A DNA stretch of 64,000 nucleotides, from the NCBI RefSeq assembly GCF_000164675.2, contig NC_015678.1, forward strand, positions 744,001 to 808,000, read 5' to 3'. A model generated the notes under the pieces. The model had not been told where the DNA came from, ran no database searches, and was given only the letters and a program-made list of their open reading frames with translations. Position 1 is the stretch's first letter, and every line of letters starts with the position of its first letter. Shown here piece by piece: positions 1 through 8,947 of this stretch. This stretch comes from Streptococcus parasanguinis ATCC 15912 (GTDB lineage: Bacteria > Bacillota > Bacilli > Lactobacillales > Streptococcaceae). The position numbers were made by a program, and so were the translations under genes.

Positions 1-1
1 C

Positions 2-415
2 TATGCCTTGATCTTACTTCGTGAAGCTGGTTTGCCTTGTGTCTTCTATGGAGACTACTACGGTATCAAGGGCAAATTTGCGCAAGAAAGTTTCCAAGAG
101 GTCCTCGATCGCCTCTTATGGGTTCGTAAAGATCTGGCCTATGGGGAACAGACGGACTACTTCGATGACCCCAATTGCATCGGTTGGACACGTTCAGGTA
201 CAGAAGAAGCAGCACCGATTGCCTGCTTGATTTCCAATAACCAAGCTACTACAAAAGTCATGGAGATTGGCTCATCCTACACAGGCCTCACCTACTATGA
301 TGTTCTAGAAAATTGTAGCGAAACCGTCCAAGTCCAAGAAGACGGTACTGCCGAATTCCCAGTGGCAGAGCGCTCTGTCAGCGTCTGGGTAGCCCAAGAT
401 ACAGAGGGCCAATAA
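2..415 (+). CDS. Alpha-amylase, C-terminal part (cut by window edge)
   Basis: The reading frame is open to the left edge, so only the last ~137 codons of the gene are here. The visible part begins YALILLREAGLPCVFYGDYYGI, the end of a GH13 (beta/alpha)8 barrel (the segment after the catalytic residues), followed by a C-terminal beta domain ending in WVAQDTEGQ. The family hydrolyses internal alpha-1,4 bonds of starch or glycogen. No export signal can be judged because the N-terminus is missing; the style matches the ~480-residue cytoplasmic streptococcal enzymes. The catalytic residues are outside the window, so activity is not checked. A strong terminator follows 15 bases after the stop. Confidence 0.85.
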   Translation, partial: YALILLREAGLPCVFYGDYYGIKGKFAQESFQEVLDRLLWVRKDLAYGEQTDYFDDPNCIGWTRSGTEEAAPIACLISNNQATTKVMEIGSSYTGLTYYDVLENCSETVQVQEDGTAEFPVAERSVSVWVAQDTEGQ

Positions 416-430
416 CCTTTATATATGATT

Positions 431-468
431 TTCTCCTAGGATCTACATCTTCCTAGGAGAATTTTTTT
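431..468 (+). terminator. Rho-independent terminator of the amylase gene
   Basis: An 11-bp perfect stem (TTCTCCTAGGA / TCCTAGGAGAA) with a short loop is followed by a run of T. It closes the amylase transcript. Confidence 0.9.
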
Positions 469-564
469 CCTGTAAAAATTTTATAGGAAATACAGCTTCA
501 TTTTAGCACTATAAGAAAGCGCTGTCAATGGGTAGCGCGTCTATTTGAAAGAAATAAAGAGCAT

Positions 565-596
565 AAAAAAGCTCGTTTTCCAGTTTGGAAAACGAG
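565..596 (-). terminator. Terminator of trxA
   Basis: A 10-bp perfect stem CTCGTTTTCC / GGAAAACGAG with a 5-base loop, followed on the minus strand by a T run, lies just past the trxA stop codon. Confidence 0.88.
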
Positions 597-604
597 TCTT
601 CTTT

Positions 605-919
605 TTAGCTCAATTCTTCAATGATTTCTTTCAATTGCGCTTTCGTATGAACTCCAGCAACTTGTTTGACAACTTGTCCATCTTTTTTAAAGAGAAGAGT
701 TGGGATCGACATAATACCGAATTGACGTGCTGTATTTGGATTTTCATCTACATCCATCTTACAGATTTTCAAATCATCTTCATGTACTTCTTCTGCCAAC
801 TGATCCAAAATTGGAGCTTGCATGCGGCATGGACCACACCAAGTTGCCCAAAAGTCAATCAAGACAAGTCCTTGGCTGGTTTCTTGTTCAAAAGTTGCAT
901 CTGTGATTACGTGTGCCAT
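605..919 (-). CDS. trxA: Thioredoxin
   Basis: This 104-residue protein is of standard thioredoxin length. The redox motif WCGPC is at residues 27-31, inside the usual DFWATWCGPCRM context, and the cis-Pro segment SIPTLL is present further on. It reduces protein disulfides in the cytoplasm using electrons from thioredoxin reductase. AGGAGG precedes the ATG closely. It is a single gene with its own terminator. Upstream of the start, a short palindrome (CAGTAGT-G-ACTACTG, 934-948) sits in the leader and may be an operator; no regulator can be named. Confidence 0.97.
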   Translation of the reverse strand: MAHVITDATFEQETSQGLVLIDFWATWCGPCRMQAPILDQLAEEVHEDDLKICKMDVDENPNTARQFGIMSIPTLLFKKDGQVVKQVAGVHTKAQLKEIIEELS

Positions 920-1016
920 ATTTCCTCCTTTTTCAGTAGTGACTACTGATTCTGCATTTCTACTTTTATTTTACACTAAAAGATGCCATTTTAGAAATAT
1001 TTGCTACGGGGACTCC

Positions 1017-4000
1017 TCAGGCATCTTCTCTCTTTTTGCGCCAAAAGATGAGACTAGAAGCTATTAGGCTGATCACCCCTAAGAGACCCAGAGCATGATC
1101 TTTGCTCCCTGTTTGAGGAAGCATATGGTCTGCTTGTTCTCCTCCTACTGCAGAAGTCACTTCTTGAGGATCTTCTGTAACTGATTCCGAAGTCGTGGTA
1201 ACAAATCGAGGTCCATAGGATACAGCTAGTGTAAGATGAGGTTGCTCTTGTCTTGCTGATCCTGTTTGCATCTGTTCTTCTATTTCAGGAACAGTTTGGC
1301 TTGGTTGGACAAAGGATTCTGGGCTTGGAAGCCTATATTCTTCCTTGTAGTGCACTTCTGGAGCAACTAGAGCACCCCCCTCAACTTCTGGTAAATTCGC
1401 ATAGTCAGTATCTGTTGCACTTGGTACATAGGCTGCCTTTTGGGCTCGGGTCTTTTCGACAATTGGAATCGCTGCCTGGATAGAATCTGTCTTGAAGATC
1501 ACTTCATAGGGATGCTCCACCGTTAAATCAGATGGGTCATAGGTGTTGAAAACAAGCGCTAACTTGTGACCTTTCTTAACTGTATAGAGATTTGGTTGGA
1601 GATAAACCGTGTAATCGTGGTATTCTCCCACCTTTGGCTCAATGCTAGCGCGTGAGCTTGCTGAATCGTAGCCAGACTCAGGGTTCGCAAGGTTTATCCA
1701 GCCTTTAGCAATCACCTTGTACTTGGTCTTGATGGTTTCGTATTCGGCAACAGATAGGTTGCTTAAATTGCTTCCCATCCAGAAACCATCTGCTGTTTTA
1801 TCTTGCTTGACGCTACCATTTCCTACCACGTCAAAGTCCTCATCTGCCACATCTACCAAGAGGGCGTTAATTTGGAAATTCTTTCCTTGACCTTTGGCAA
1901 GAGCTGCCTTGAAATGAACGGGGATGTGGCCCTTGATCGTAGTGTCCTCAGTAACATCAGAAACAAAGGTCAGATTGGCCTTAGAGGAGGCTTTGCTGAC
2001 TGTTTCATTACGGTTAGCGATCTCAACACCTGCAGCCGCATAATCACTAGAAATGGTTTCTTCTAGACGTTTCGAGCTTGCATTCAAGAAGAGACGTTGA
2101 CTGCTCTTCCAGTTATCATAGCTTGTCCACTTGCTTGGATCATAGTTGTTTTGAGCTAGAACCGCTGGCAAGCTTTCGACGTGATTGTCCACTTCATAGA
2201 GGTAATGGGTCAGCCAGGTATTGAGCAGGTCATAAAAGTCCTGACCATTGGCGGTGATGCCGTATCCTCGTGACATAGCTGCTGGATAGACGTGATCTCC
2301 TTGGTGGAGATAGAGCTTGACATCTTGGCCTGCTTTCTTGAGGGCATCGTACATAAGTTCAAAGTGTTTGGTCTTGACATTGTCATCATTCAAGCCATGG
2401 ACGATCAGGGCGCTGGTCTTGAGATTTTCTGGATGAAGGGTATAATCCCGCTCCTTCCAGACATCACTGTAGTTACGATCGTGGGCGTACTGGTCCTTGT
2501 TCAATTGGTTGATGTAGTTAGAATAGTTTTGCCAAATCCCTGCCCAGTCGTCTTGGTCCAGCATCCGTGTGCTAACGTAGAGGGAGAGCCATGAAAGGTC
2601 ACTATAAGGGGCATTGCCAAACTGGGTTCCTTGGCTATTGAAATAATCATACCAAGAGGCAATCCCTGCTGCTGGAACGATGGTCTTTAGGCCTTCTACG
2701 CCTGTCGCTGCCACACCAAAGGTCGTGGTTCCAGCCCAGGAGAGACCCGTCATAGCGACATTACCCGTTGCCCAGTCTGCCTTGATTTCGACATTGCTGG
2801 TCTTGTCGGTGTAAGCCTTGCGTTTGCCATTAACCCATTCGATGATATTCTTGAAGGCATTGATTTCGAGATCAGATCCCGTCGTGTTAAATCCTTCTGA
2901 TCCCTTGGTACCAAGTCCAGCACTGGAGATAAAGGCATAGCCTCTGACCAAGAAATAGTCGTACCAGTTCAGATCTTCGTAGTCATAAATATACTCGTAG
3001 GGACTGTAGTAATACCAATCCGATGCCTTGGCTTTTTTAGCTGCTTCTACTGTTGTTTCACTGCTTACTGGCTGTCTCTTTGCAGGTTGGCTGTGCAGTT
3101 TCTTCATGTCGTAGCTACCGTCCGTTGGAAGCCCCAAACTTTCGAGGGTCACGTAGTTTTCATCGAGCGTCCCTGCTACGTAAGGACGCGCTTCGAGAAT
3201 AGTGGCTGCCTTAAAATCCCCTTGCGCTACTGCTTTTGGTAATTGAACAATGGCTTTGACTAAGTCAGGCTTGCCATCTGCATCGGTATCGTAGTCCGTT
3301 TCAACATAGACTGGGAAGCGCACAATTTGGCTGTCTTCATATTTATAGTCTTGGTCTGCTTTTTCTCCCGTCGTATAAGGGAAAATAGGCTGGGCACGAC
3401 CATTTAAAAAGAGCGGACGTTTCTTTTCAGCCCTGTAGGCATCGTAGAGTTTCTTAGCTGTTTCATACATCTTGGCCAATTCTGGCTGACTAACCTTACG
3501 AGTCAGATCATCAGATTTTTCAATCAAACCTAAACTCTTGGCAAAGCGTTCGCGATCTGCTTGGCTTTGGCCCAATTGGCTAGGATCTGTTGCTGCCCAT
3601 TGAAGCAAGCCATTAACAGCATCTTGGACCGTCAACTCTTTAGAGGCCTGATCCGCTGCAAGGGTGCTACCTGTGACCTTTGCCAAATCCTGGGCTGTTG
3701 CCGGAGCTCCTGAAGTAGGAGCAGATTGAGGTGCAGCTTCCCTGTTGGTTGCTGCTGGGAAAGTAGGCTCACTTTGTGCTACACTGTCTTCTCTTGCGTG
3801 GGCCGCTTGATTGGCACCTGCAGCCCGATCCAGCGATCCCTCATTTGAACTTGCGGCTTCTTCACTTGTGACAGTGCTTGCGTCACTTGTTGTCGGTGTT
3901 GCTTCAGTAGATGGAGCATGGACCACTTCTGTCGATGGGGCTAACTCTTCCGTTTGCTCGTCTGCTGCTGCTACTTGGTGCAAGACCATCGGCGCGATCA

Positions 4001-4043
4001 GTAAGCTCGATGCGACAATGGAAACCATTGTTTTCTTTTTCAT
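1017..4043 (-). CDS. Cell-wall-anchored S15-family (X-prolyl dipeptidyl-peptidase-like) hydrolase
   Basis: This is a 1008-residue surface protein. In order: a signal peptide (about 1-27, ending VAAA), a Ser/Thr/Ala/Pro-rich linker to about 140, an alpha/beta-hydrolase core, a jelly-roll-like C-terminal domain, and a sortase signal LPQTG with membrane helix and KKRED tail. The nucleophile is Ser435 in GLSWAG; the Asp (HGLNDDN) and His (HQGDHVYP) of the triad follow. S15 enzymes release X-Pro dipeptides from peptide N-termini. The cytosolic PepX lacks export signals, so this is a distinct surface enzyme, probably for host proline-rich peptides (inference). The ATG has a good AGGAG site. A cre-like site lies in its promoter, and no terminator is obvious between it and trxA. 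Confidence 0.9.
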   Translation of the reverse strand: MKKKTMVSIVASSLLIAPMVLHQVAAADEQTEELAPSTEVVHAPSTEATPTTSDASTVTSEEAASSNEGSLDRAAGANQAAHAREDSVAQSEPTFPAATNREAAPQSAPTSGAPATAQDLAKVTGSTLAADQASKELTVQDAVNGLLQWAATDPSQLGQSQADRERFAKSLGLIEKSDDLTRKVSQPELAKMYETAKKLYDAYRAEKKRPLFLNGRAQPIFPYTTGEKADQDYKYEDSQIVRFPVYVETDYDTDADGKPDLVKAIVQLPKAVAQGDFKAATILEARPYVAGTLDENYVTLESLGLPTDGSYDMKKLHSQPAKRQPVSSETTVEAAKKAKASDWYYYSPYEYIYDYEDLNWYDYFLVRGYAFISSAGLGTKGSEGFNTTGSDLEINAFKNIIEWVNGKRKAYTDKTSNVEIKADWATGNVAMTGLSWAGTTTFGVAATGVEGLKTIVPAAGIASWYDYFNSQGTQFGNAPYSDLSWLSLYVSTRMLDQDDWAGIWQNYSNYINQLNKDQYAHDRNYSDVWKERDYTLHPENLKTSALIVHGLNDDNVKTKHFELMYDALKKAGQDVKLYLHQGDHVYPAAMSRGYGITANGQDFYDLLNTWLTHYLYEVDNHVESLPAVLAQNNYDPSKWTSYDNWKSSQRLFLNASSKRLEETISSDYAAAGVEIANRNETVSKASSKANLTFVSDVTEDTTIKGHIPVHFKAALAKGQGKNFQINALLVDVADEDFDVVGNGSVKQDKTADGFWMGSNLSNLSVAEYETIKTKYKVIAKGWINLANPESGYDSASSRASIEPKVGEYHDYTVYLQPNLYTVKKGHKLALVFNTYDPSDLTVEHPYEVIFKTDSIQAAIPIVEKTRAQKAAYVPSATDTDYANLPEVEGGALVAPEVHYKEEYRLPSPESFVQPSQTVPEIEEQMQTGSARQEQPHLTLAVSYGPRFVTTTSESVTEDPQEVTSAVGGEQADHMLPQTGSKDHALGLLGVISLIASSLIFWRKKREDA

Positions 4044-4078
4044 GTCAATCTCCTCACTTTTTTGTAATCAACACTCCT

Positions 4079-4101
4079 ATTATACTATGTAAGCGTTTTT
4101 A
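4079..4101 (-). promoter_or_regulatory. Promoter -10 and cre site of the S15 peptidase gene
   Basis: On the minus strand a perfect TATAAT (4079-4084) is preceded by TAAAAACGCTTACA (4088-4101). That matches the CcpA cre consensus TGWAANCGNTNWCA at all but one position. The cre site lies between the -35 and -10 regions, a position expected to give repression in good sugar. Confidence 0.6.
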
Positions 4102-4130
4102 TATCAAATAGATATTCAAATGATCCCACA

Positions 4131-4154
4131 AAAATACCGAGGCATCAGCCTCGG
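4131..4154 (-). terminator. Terminator of the peptide-binding lipoprotein gene
   Basis: The stem CCGAGGC / GCCTCGG with a 4-base loop is followed on the minus strand by a short AT/T tract. It lies 10 bases past the stop. Confidence 0.85.
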
Positions 4155-4164
4155 TTATCGATTC

Positions 4165-6150
4165 TTATTTAACGTGTTTCTTAAGATCTTCTTGTGCTTT
4201 TTTGTTTGACTCTGCTTGTTCTTTTTGCCATTTTTCAAGGGCTTTGTTGTAGTCAGCAGTTGTCACAGCTTTGTCTTGGAGTTTCATTCCTTTGTAGATC
4301 ACGTGGTCTTTTCCTTTACCACCAGTCCATGCAAATGGAGCTGAGAATGGTTCGATACGTGTCAAGAATGGACGTCCAGTTGATGAAGAAGTTGGAATAA
4401 CAAGGGCGCTATCTGTCAACCAAGCTTGCGCTGCCGCATATTTTTCGTAGCGTTTGTTGACGTCTTGTGTTTCTGCACCAGCATCTTTGATCATCTTTTC
4501 AAAGTCGTACAGACCAACTTTTTTAGCTGCTTCATTGTTTTCACTTGGGTCAAATCCAAGGAAAGTCTTAGTATTTTCACCAGATGAAGCTTTCAAGATA
4601 TCCATGTAAGTTGATGGATCTTGGTAGTCAGGGCTCCATCCAACATTATCAGAGAGATCCCAGTCTTCGCCAGCCGCATTTGGTGCAAAGAGGGTCACAT
4701 TTTGAAGGTCTTCTTTCGAAAGCATTTGGATATCGATGACAACATTTTCTTTACCAAGCGCTTCTTCAACTGATTGTTTGAAAGATTGCGTCCGTTGAAC
4801 TCTTGATGGAGTCGTTTGGTCCACAGGCATATCGATGTGAATTGGGAATTTCACACCTTCTGCTTCCAAGGCAGTCTTCGCTTTTGCAAACTCTTCCTTC
4901 GCTTTCTTAGCATCGAAGAGACCGTTTTGACCATCGTCTAGTTTAGTAGATTTCCACTCATCTCCGTAGGTATCCAATTGTGTTTTCACCATTTCACCGA
5001 AGGTTTTACCATCAGCTTGGACAAATGTTGGTGGAATGTAGAGGTTACGGATGATCTTGCTTGCTCCATCTTTTCCGTTCAATTGAGCAGCATACGCTTC
5101 ACGGTTAAAGGCAAAGCTGATCGCTTGACGGAAGTCCTTGTTCAAGAGAGCTTTCTTAGTAGATTGTTTTTCCTCATCGGTCTTCTTAGCAGTGTGTTTG
5201 TATGATTGACGGTCGATGTTGGTACCAATGACATAAGAAGCTGCGTCTTGAGGAGTGTAGGTGATTTCGTCTTTGAATTCTTTGGCTTGCTCTGAGTAAC
5301 CAGATCCAGTTGGGAAGAGTTTTGCCAAGCTAAGAGCATTTTCACCGAATGATTTGGCCAATTTACTTTGGTCTTGTCCATCGTAGAATTCCAATTTCAC
5401 ATCTGAGATGTAGACCTTGTCTTTATCCCAGTAGTTTTCATTCTTGGTCATTTCGATAGAAGATTTAGAAGTAAAGCTCTTCAAGATGTATGGACCATTG
5501 TAAAGAAGAGAGCTGGTGTCACTTGCTTGGGCGAATTTATCCCCTTTTGATTTCACGAATTTTTCGTTGACAGGGAAAGTGATCCCAAGAGTCAATTTAG
5601 AGTTCCAGTAAGATTCTGGTTGGTTCAAAGTGATTTGAAGGGTATGATCATCAACTGCTTTTACTCCTACAGCTGAGAAATCTTTATTTTTACCACTGAC
5701 GTAGTCATTCAAGCCTTTGATAGAATCTTGGATGATGTAGAGCATTTCTGATTTGTTATCAGCCGCATATTTGATCCCTGTGATGAAATCTTTAGCTGTT
5801 ACATCCGCATACTCTTCGCCTTCTGAATCATACCATTTAGCATCATCACGAAGTTTATAAGTATAAGTCAAGCCATCTTGCGAAACTGTCCAGTCTTTTG
5901 CAAGAGATGGAATCAAGTTACCGTATTTGTCATTTTCAAACAAACCATCAATCAAGTTTCCTGTGATATCGTGGGTTGCTGCTTTACCAGATGTGATATA
6001 GTTTAGGTTTTCTGGCTCAGTCTCATAGACATATGAGAATTTTTGACCGTTGCTTGAGCTAGATGATTTAGAACCACCCGAACAAGCGGCTAGGATACCT
6101 GCTGAAAGGAGGGCAACTCCCGCAAGTGCAATGACATTTCTTTTTTTCAT
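4165..6150 (-). CDS. Oligopeptide ABC transporter substrate-binding lipoprotein (AmiA/AliA/AliB type)
   Basis: This is a 661-residue solute-binding protein of the SBP_bac_5 family, the usual size for AmiA/AliA/AliB. The chosen ATG has AAGGAG six bases upstream and begins MKKRNVIALAG; the open frame runs 16 codons further up without a ribosome site. The lipobox LAAC gives a lipidated Cys after about residue 22, then a Ser/Gly linker and the binding domain. It captures peptides outside the membrane for an Opp/Ami permease. No permease or ATPase genes are adjacent, so it is an orphan receptor probably serving an Ami system elsewhere, as known for AliA/AliB. In streptococci such receptors can sense peptides from other species. 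Confidence 0.92.
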   Translation of the reverse strand: MKKRNVIALAGVALLSAGILAACSGGSKSSSSSNGQKFSYVYETEPENLNYITSGKAATHDITGNLIDGLFENDKYGNLIPSLAKDWTVSQDGLTYTYKLRDDAKWYDSEGEEYADVTAKDFITGIKYAADNKSEMLYIIQDSIKGLNDYVSGKNKDFSAVGVKAVDDHTLQITLNQPESYWNSKLTLGITFPVNEKFVKSKGDKFAQASDTSSLLYNGPYILKSFTSKSSIEMTKNENYWDKDKVYISDVKLEFYDGQDQSKLAKSFGENALSLAKLFPTGSGYSEQAKEFKDEITYTPQDAASYVIGTNIDRQSYKHTAKKTDEEKQSTKKALLNKDFRQAISFAFNREAYAAQLNGKDGASKIIRNLYIPPTFVQADGKTFGEMVKTQLDTYGDEWKSTKLDDGQNGLFDAKKAKEEFAKAKTALEAEGVKFPIHIDMPVDQTTPSRVQRTQSFKQSVEEALGKENVVIDIQMLSKEDLQNVTLFAPNAAGEDWDLSDNVGWSPDYQDPSTYMDILKASSGENTKTFLGFDPSENNEAAKKVGLYDFEKMIKDAGAETQDVNKRYEKYAAAQAWLTDSALVIPTSSSTGRPFLTRIEPFSAPFAWTGGKGKDHVIYKGMKLQDKAVTTADYNKALEKWQKEQAESNKKAQEDLKKHVK

Positions 6151-6186
6151 GTAAAACTCCTTAAGAAATTTTAAGTTTATTTTAAG

Positions 6187-6195
6187 ATTATACCA
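6187..6195 (-). promoter_or_regulatory. Extended -10 promoter of the peptide-binding gene
   Basis: The minus-strand sequence TGGTATAAT is an extended -10 (TGnTATAAT), 37 bases before the start codon. A clear -35 is not seen, which is acceptable for an extended -10. Confidence 0.65.
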
Positions 6196-6241
6196 CAATG
6201 ATTTTCAGAAGAAAAGGAATTTTCAGAAAATTTTAGTTTAT

Positions 6242-6266
6242 GAAAAAACTACTCCGAAGAGTAGTT
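6242..6266 (-). terminator. Terminator downstream of the M42 peptidase and repeat
   Basis: The 8-bp stem AACTACTC / GAGTAGTT with a TTCG tetraloop is followed by six T on the minus strand. It would stop transcripts from the M42 gene only after they have passed through the 330-bp repeat. Confidence 0.85.
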
Positions 6267-6288
6267 ATTAATTTAAGTTTAAAACTAA

Positions 6289-6619
6289 TTTGAGACTTTC
6301 CTTAGGTGAGTACGGACGTTAGGTGAAATTATCCAGTGGATGATTTCAGCAATCCAGGAAGTTCCATGACTAAATCAAGATACTAAGGGCGTCTGCGGAA
6401 AAAGTCAAAATAGGAAGTTTGACGCAGGATCTTTCGATTCTAGGAGTACTTATCTTTTTGACACAATCCGCAACCTGTGTTCAATTCGTTTTGAACCCCT
6501 TCGCTTTTCAATTATTAGGCTCAGGCTAAAACAGTTCCCCGAACTGTTTCACTCTCAAAACTCCCGAGTGCTTGAAATGATTCTATTTCAAGCACTTTTC
6601 TCACGGCGAAAAGTCTCAG
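6289..6619 (-). repeat. Dispersed ~330-bp intergenic repeat, copy A
   Basis: The reverse complement of this stretch aligns over almost its full length, with roughly 85% identity by eye, to 61349-61654. Shared landmarks include AAACAGTTC/GAACTGTTT, GCCTGAGCC, GAATTGAACAC, CCGCAGACGCCC and CTTGATTTAGTCATGG. It holds at least two hairpins (GTGCTTGAAAT / ATTTCAAGCAC and AAACAGTTC / GAACTGTTT) and no open frame. It separates the M42 gene from its terminator. Function unknown; it could be a small non-autonomous element. Confidence 0.85.
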
Positions 6620-6735
6620 TTTTGATTTGAAAAACTATAAGGACTAGATATTTTATAAAAAGACTTCTTAAGTTATTTTCTAAGAAATAACATTTTTTTC
6701 TTTCTAAAACTAGTTCACAAAAGTAGTCCCAATTT

Positions 6736-7773
6736 TTAATCTACTAAGTCGCTTTTGAGGTAGGCATCGACCATGACCTCTGTTGCGACTACAGAATCCA
6801 AGTGAGTCCGCTCATATGAGTGGCTAGATTCGATCCCTGCTCCGAGGAGGGCATGTTTGACTTCTGCTCCTGCGCTCATGGCTGCAGAGGCATCTGATCC
6901 ATAGAAAGGATAGATGTCCAACTTATAAGGGATTTCTTGGGCTTTTGCCAAGGCTACCAAATGCTGACGGAATTCGTAGTGATACGGTCCAGAAGCGTCT
7001 TTGACACAGATGGATACCGTGTATTCATCTGTCGCTTGGTCATCTCCCATAGCTCCCATGTCCACTGCCAAGTATTCGACCACTTCAGCTGGAATACTAG
7101 AATTAGCCCCATGCCCCACTTCTTCAAAGACTGAAAAGGCAAAGGTGGTCGTTACTGGCAATTGGATCTGCTCTTCCTTGTACACGCGCAGAAGATTCAA
7201 GAGAATCGCTGCACTCACCTTGTCATCTAAATGGCGAGATTTAATAAAGCCAGTATCTGTCACAATGGTCCGGGGATCAAAGCTGACAAAATCACCTACT
7301 TCAATGCCAAGGGCACGGGTTTCTTTTTCATTGGTTACTTTTTCATCCAGACGGACTTCCATATTGTCCTGGGTCCGCTCGACAGTCCCCGCATCCTTAT
7401 AGACATGGCAAGAAGTCTGATGGACCAAAATCGTCCCAGAATGGGTCTTTCCGGTATTGGCTACATGGACCGTACAATTTTCCCCTTCAATCATATTCCA
7501 TGGGAAACCACCGATACGGTCCAACTTGAGACGGCCATCTGGTTTCACCGCGCGGACAATAGCCCCCAAGGTATCCACATGGGCTGTGACATAGCGTTGT
7601 TTGTCTGTGATCACACCAGGCACGGTTACATTCACGCCGCCCTTAGCAGTCCGAGTTACTTCGTACCCAAAGCCTTCAATGGTTTTGACCAAGTAGTCTG
7701 CAATCTCTCGTGTAAAACCGGTCGGGGAAGGAATGGCTGTTAATTCCTGCAAATAAGTCACTGTCTGATTCAT
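6736..7773 (-). CDS. M42-family metallo-aminopeptidase
   Basis: This 345-residue protein has the M42 pattern of dinuclear-metal aminopeptidases: TAHVDT (His65), SRHLDDKVSA (Asp183), the catalytic/metal EEVG pair (about 217-218), AVDMG (Asp238) and a late His in HSYERTHLD. The family removes N-terminal residues from cytoplasmic peptides as a large tetrahedral oligomer. It is related to, but not clearly the same as, glutamyl aminopeptidase PepA. There is no signal peptide. It is a single gene; beyond its stop lies repeat copy A and then a terminator. The ATG is followed by NQTVTYLQELTAIPSPTG, a typical family start. Confidence 0.9.
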   Translation of the reverse strand: MNQTVTYLQELTAIPSPTGFTREIADYLVKTIEGFGYEVTRTAKGGVNVTVPGVITDKQRYVTAHVDTLGAIVRAVKPDGRLKLDRIGGFPWNMIEGENCTVHVANTGKTHSGTILVHQTSCHVYKDAGTVERTQDNMEVRLDEKVTNEKETRALGIEVGDFVSFDPRTIVTDTGFIKSRHLDDKVSAAILLNLLRVYKEEQIQLPVTTTFAFSVFEEVGHGANSSIPAEVVEYLAVDMGAMGDDQATDEYTVSICVKDASGPYHYEFRQHLVALAKAQEIPYKLDIYPFYGSDASAAMSAGAEVKHALLGAGIESSHSYERTHLDSVVATEVMVDAYLKSDLVD

Positions 7774-7836
7774 AATGCCTCCAAATGTGTTTTTCTTTAT
7801 TCTAGCATGAAATAGGTGGAATAGCTAGAGGAGAGG

Positions 7837-8283
7837 TTACAAGGTAGAGTTTTTTAATTCCTGCCGCACATGCATTAAGAGAAGGCCTAGCTTGTTATTC
7901 CCAGAGCCATCTCCCCCATCAGCCCAGTAAGCGTCGTTTTGCGTATGTTCGATGATGATGGCATCTCCTGTCGCCAGCAATTCTTTAGCGATATCTGGAT
8001 TTTGTCTAAATTTCATTCGAAGGGCTTGATGCATCACCTCATCTTTGACCTCTTCCCAATCTGATCTCAAGGGATTTTGACGATTGCGTCCTTCCAAAGC
8101 AGCATCCATTGGAGATGCTATCTGACGAATTTTCTCTTGAATTTCGGGTACTAAAAACTTTTGTGCTTGAAAATAATGCTCTGAAGTTGGCCAGATTTTG
8201 CTACCATCTGAAAAAGGGTAGGGAGCAAAATTGGACATAAAACCATACTCATCATGTACTTTATAAAATTTAATTTCTTTCAC
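7837..8283 (-). CDS. NADAR-family protein (YbiA-like N-glycosidase)
   Basis: About 148 residues carry the NADAR pattern: EYGFMSNFAPYPF, WPTSEHYFQAQKF, then WEEVKDEVMHQALRMKF, LLATGDAIIIEH and WADGGDGSGNNKLGLLLM. These proteins act on N-glycosidic bonds of ADP-ribose-type compounds; some remove ADP-ribose from DNA guanine or process riboflavin intermediates. The start is set at GTG 8283, with GAGGA five bases upstream. That overlaps the preceding gene by 14 bases and implies translational coupling. A TTG 18 bases further up has no ribosome site. It is the last gene of a four-gene accessory cluster. A fragment of a related gene lies at 10616-10642. Confidence 0.85.
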   Translation of the reverse strand: MKEIKFYKVHDEYGFMSNFAPYPFSDGSKIWPTSEHYFQAQKFLVPEIQEKIRQIASPMDAALEGRNRQNPLRSDWEEVKDEVMHQALRMKFRQNPDIAKELLATGDAIIIEHTQNDAYWADGGDGSGNNKLGLLLMHVRQELKNSTL

Positions 8284-8914
8284 CTTTATCCTCGATTCCA
8301 AAATCTCCTAATGATTGTTGCTTTTCTTTTAATAACTGTGTCACATAATCAGGCTCTACCTTTAAGAATAGCTCCAAGGTATCATGAATTCGCCAATAAT
8401 TATCCTCAGGTTTGTCCATAATGGTTGAAAGGAAGTGTTTCAAATAGGGGATGTATTCAGAAAAACCATTATCCTCAACTAAGTAGTAAAAATATGAAAT
8501 ATCATAATAATTGTTTCCAGCCTGATCTATAATTTGACAGACATAAGGAAATATATCTTTCCTCGCTTGATCGCCATTACCACTATCTGACTGAGTAGCC
8601 CAGTAGCCTTTAAGGGCATCTAATATGATCCGATTGGTATCATCATAGCCATACAGACGATGCGAAATCATCCACTCTAATTGCCCTTGACTGAACATCT
8701 GTGTCAAGACATCAAAGCCCTCTCTAATTCCCCAAATGGTCAACAATCTAGAGACTTGAAAGCGTATATAGTCATCATCACTGTCCAACAATGAAGTCAA
8801 CTTTTGAATCGTTTCTTCAGGAACATCCTCTAGATCAACATCTTCCAATATGTCTGCATAATCAACCCCTTCAGGGACTTTATAAAATAAATCTTCAAAT
8901 TCTTTATTGTTCAT
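8270..8914 (-). CDS. Acidic helical (HEAT-like) protein of unknown function
   Basis: This protein of ~214 residues is acidic and mostly helical. The stretch TIQKLTSLLDSDDDYIRFQVSRLLTIWG resembles a HEAT-repeat unit, and a second helical region follows from about residue 120. I do not recognise a named family. The ATG at 8914 has GGAG five bases upstream, and a GTG just above is less well placed. It overlaps the NADAR gene by 14 bases. Its place behind a toxin-domain gene makes an immunity role possible (inference); HEAT-like proteins do occur as immunity factors in polymorphic toxin loci, but no specific evidence is visible here. Confidence 0.75.
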   Translation of the reverse strand: MNNKEFEDLFYKVPEGVDYADILEDVDLEDVPEETIQKLTSLLDSDDDYIRFQVSRLLTIWGIREGFDVLTQMFSQGQLEWMISHRLYGYDDTNRIILDALKGYWATQSDSGNGDQARKDIFPYVCQIIDQAGNNYYDISYFYYLVEDNGFSEYIPYLKHFLSTIMDKPEDNYWRIHDTLELFLKVEPDYVTQLLKEKQQSLGDFGIEDKGERN

Positions 8915-8947
8915 CACTTCTCCATTATTTGGGGAATTATTTCAACG

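Noticed and set aside
7001..7743. Long plus-strand open frames opposite the M42 gene (133 and 170 codons)
   Set aside because: They are antisense shadows of a well-supported gene, with no ribosome sites.
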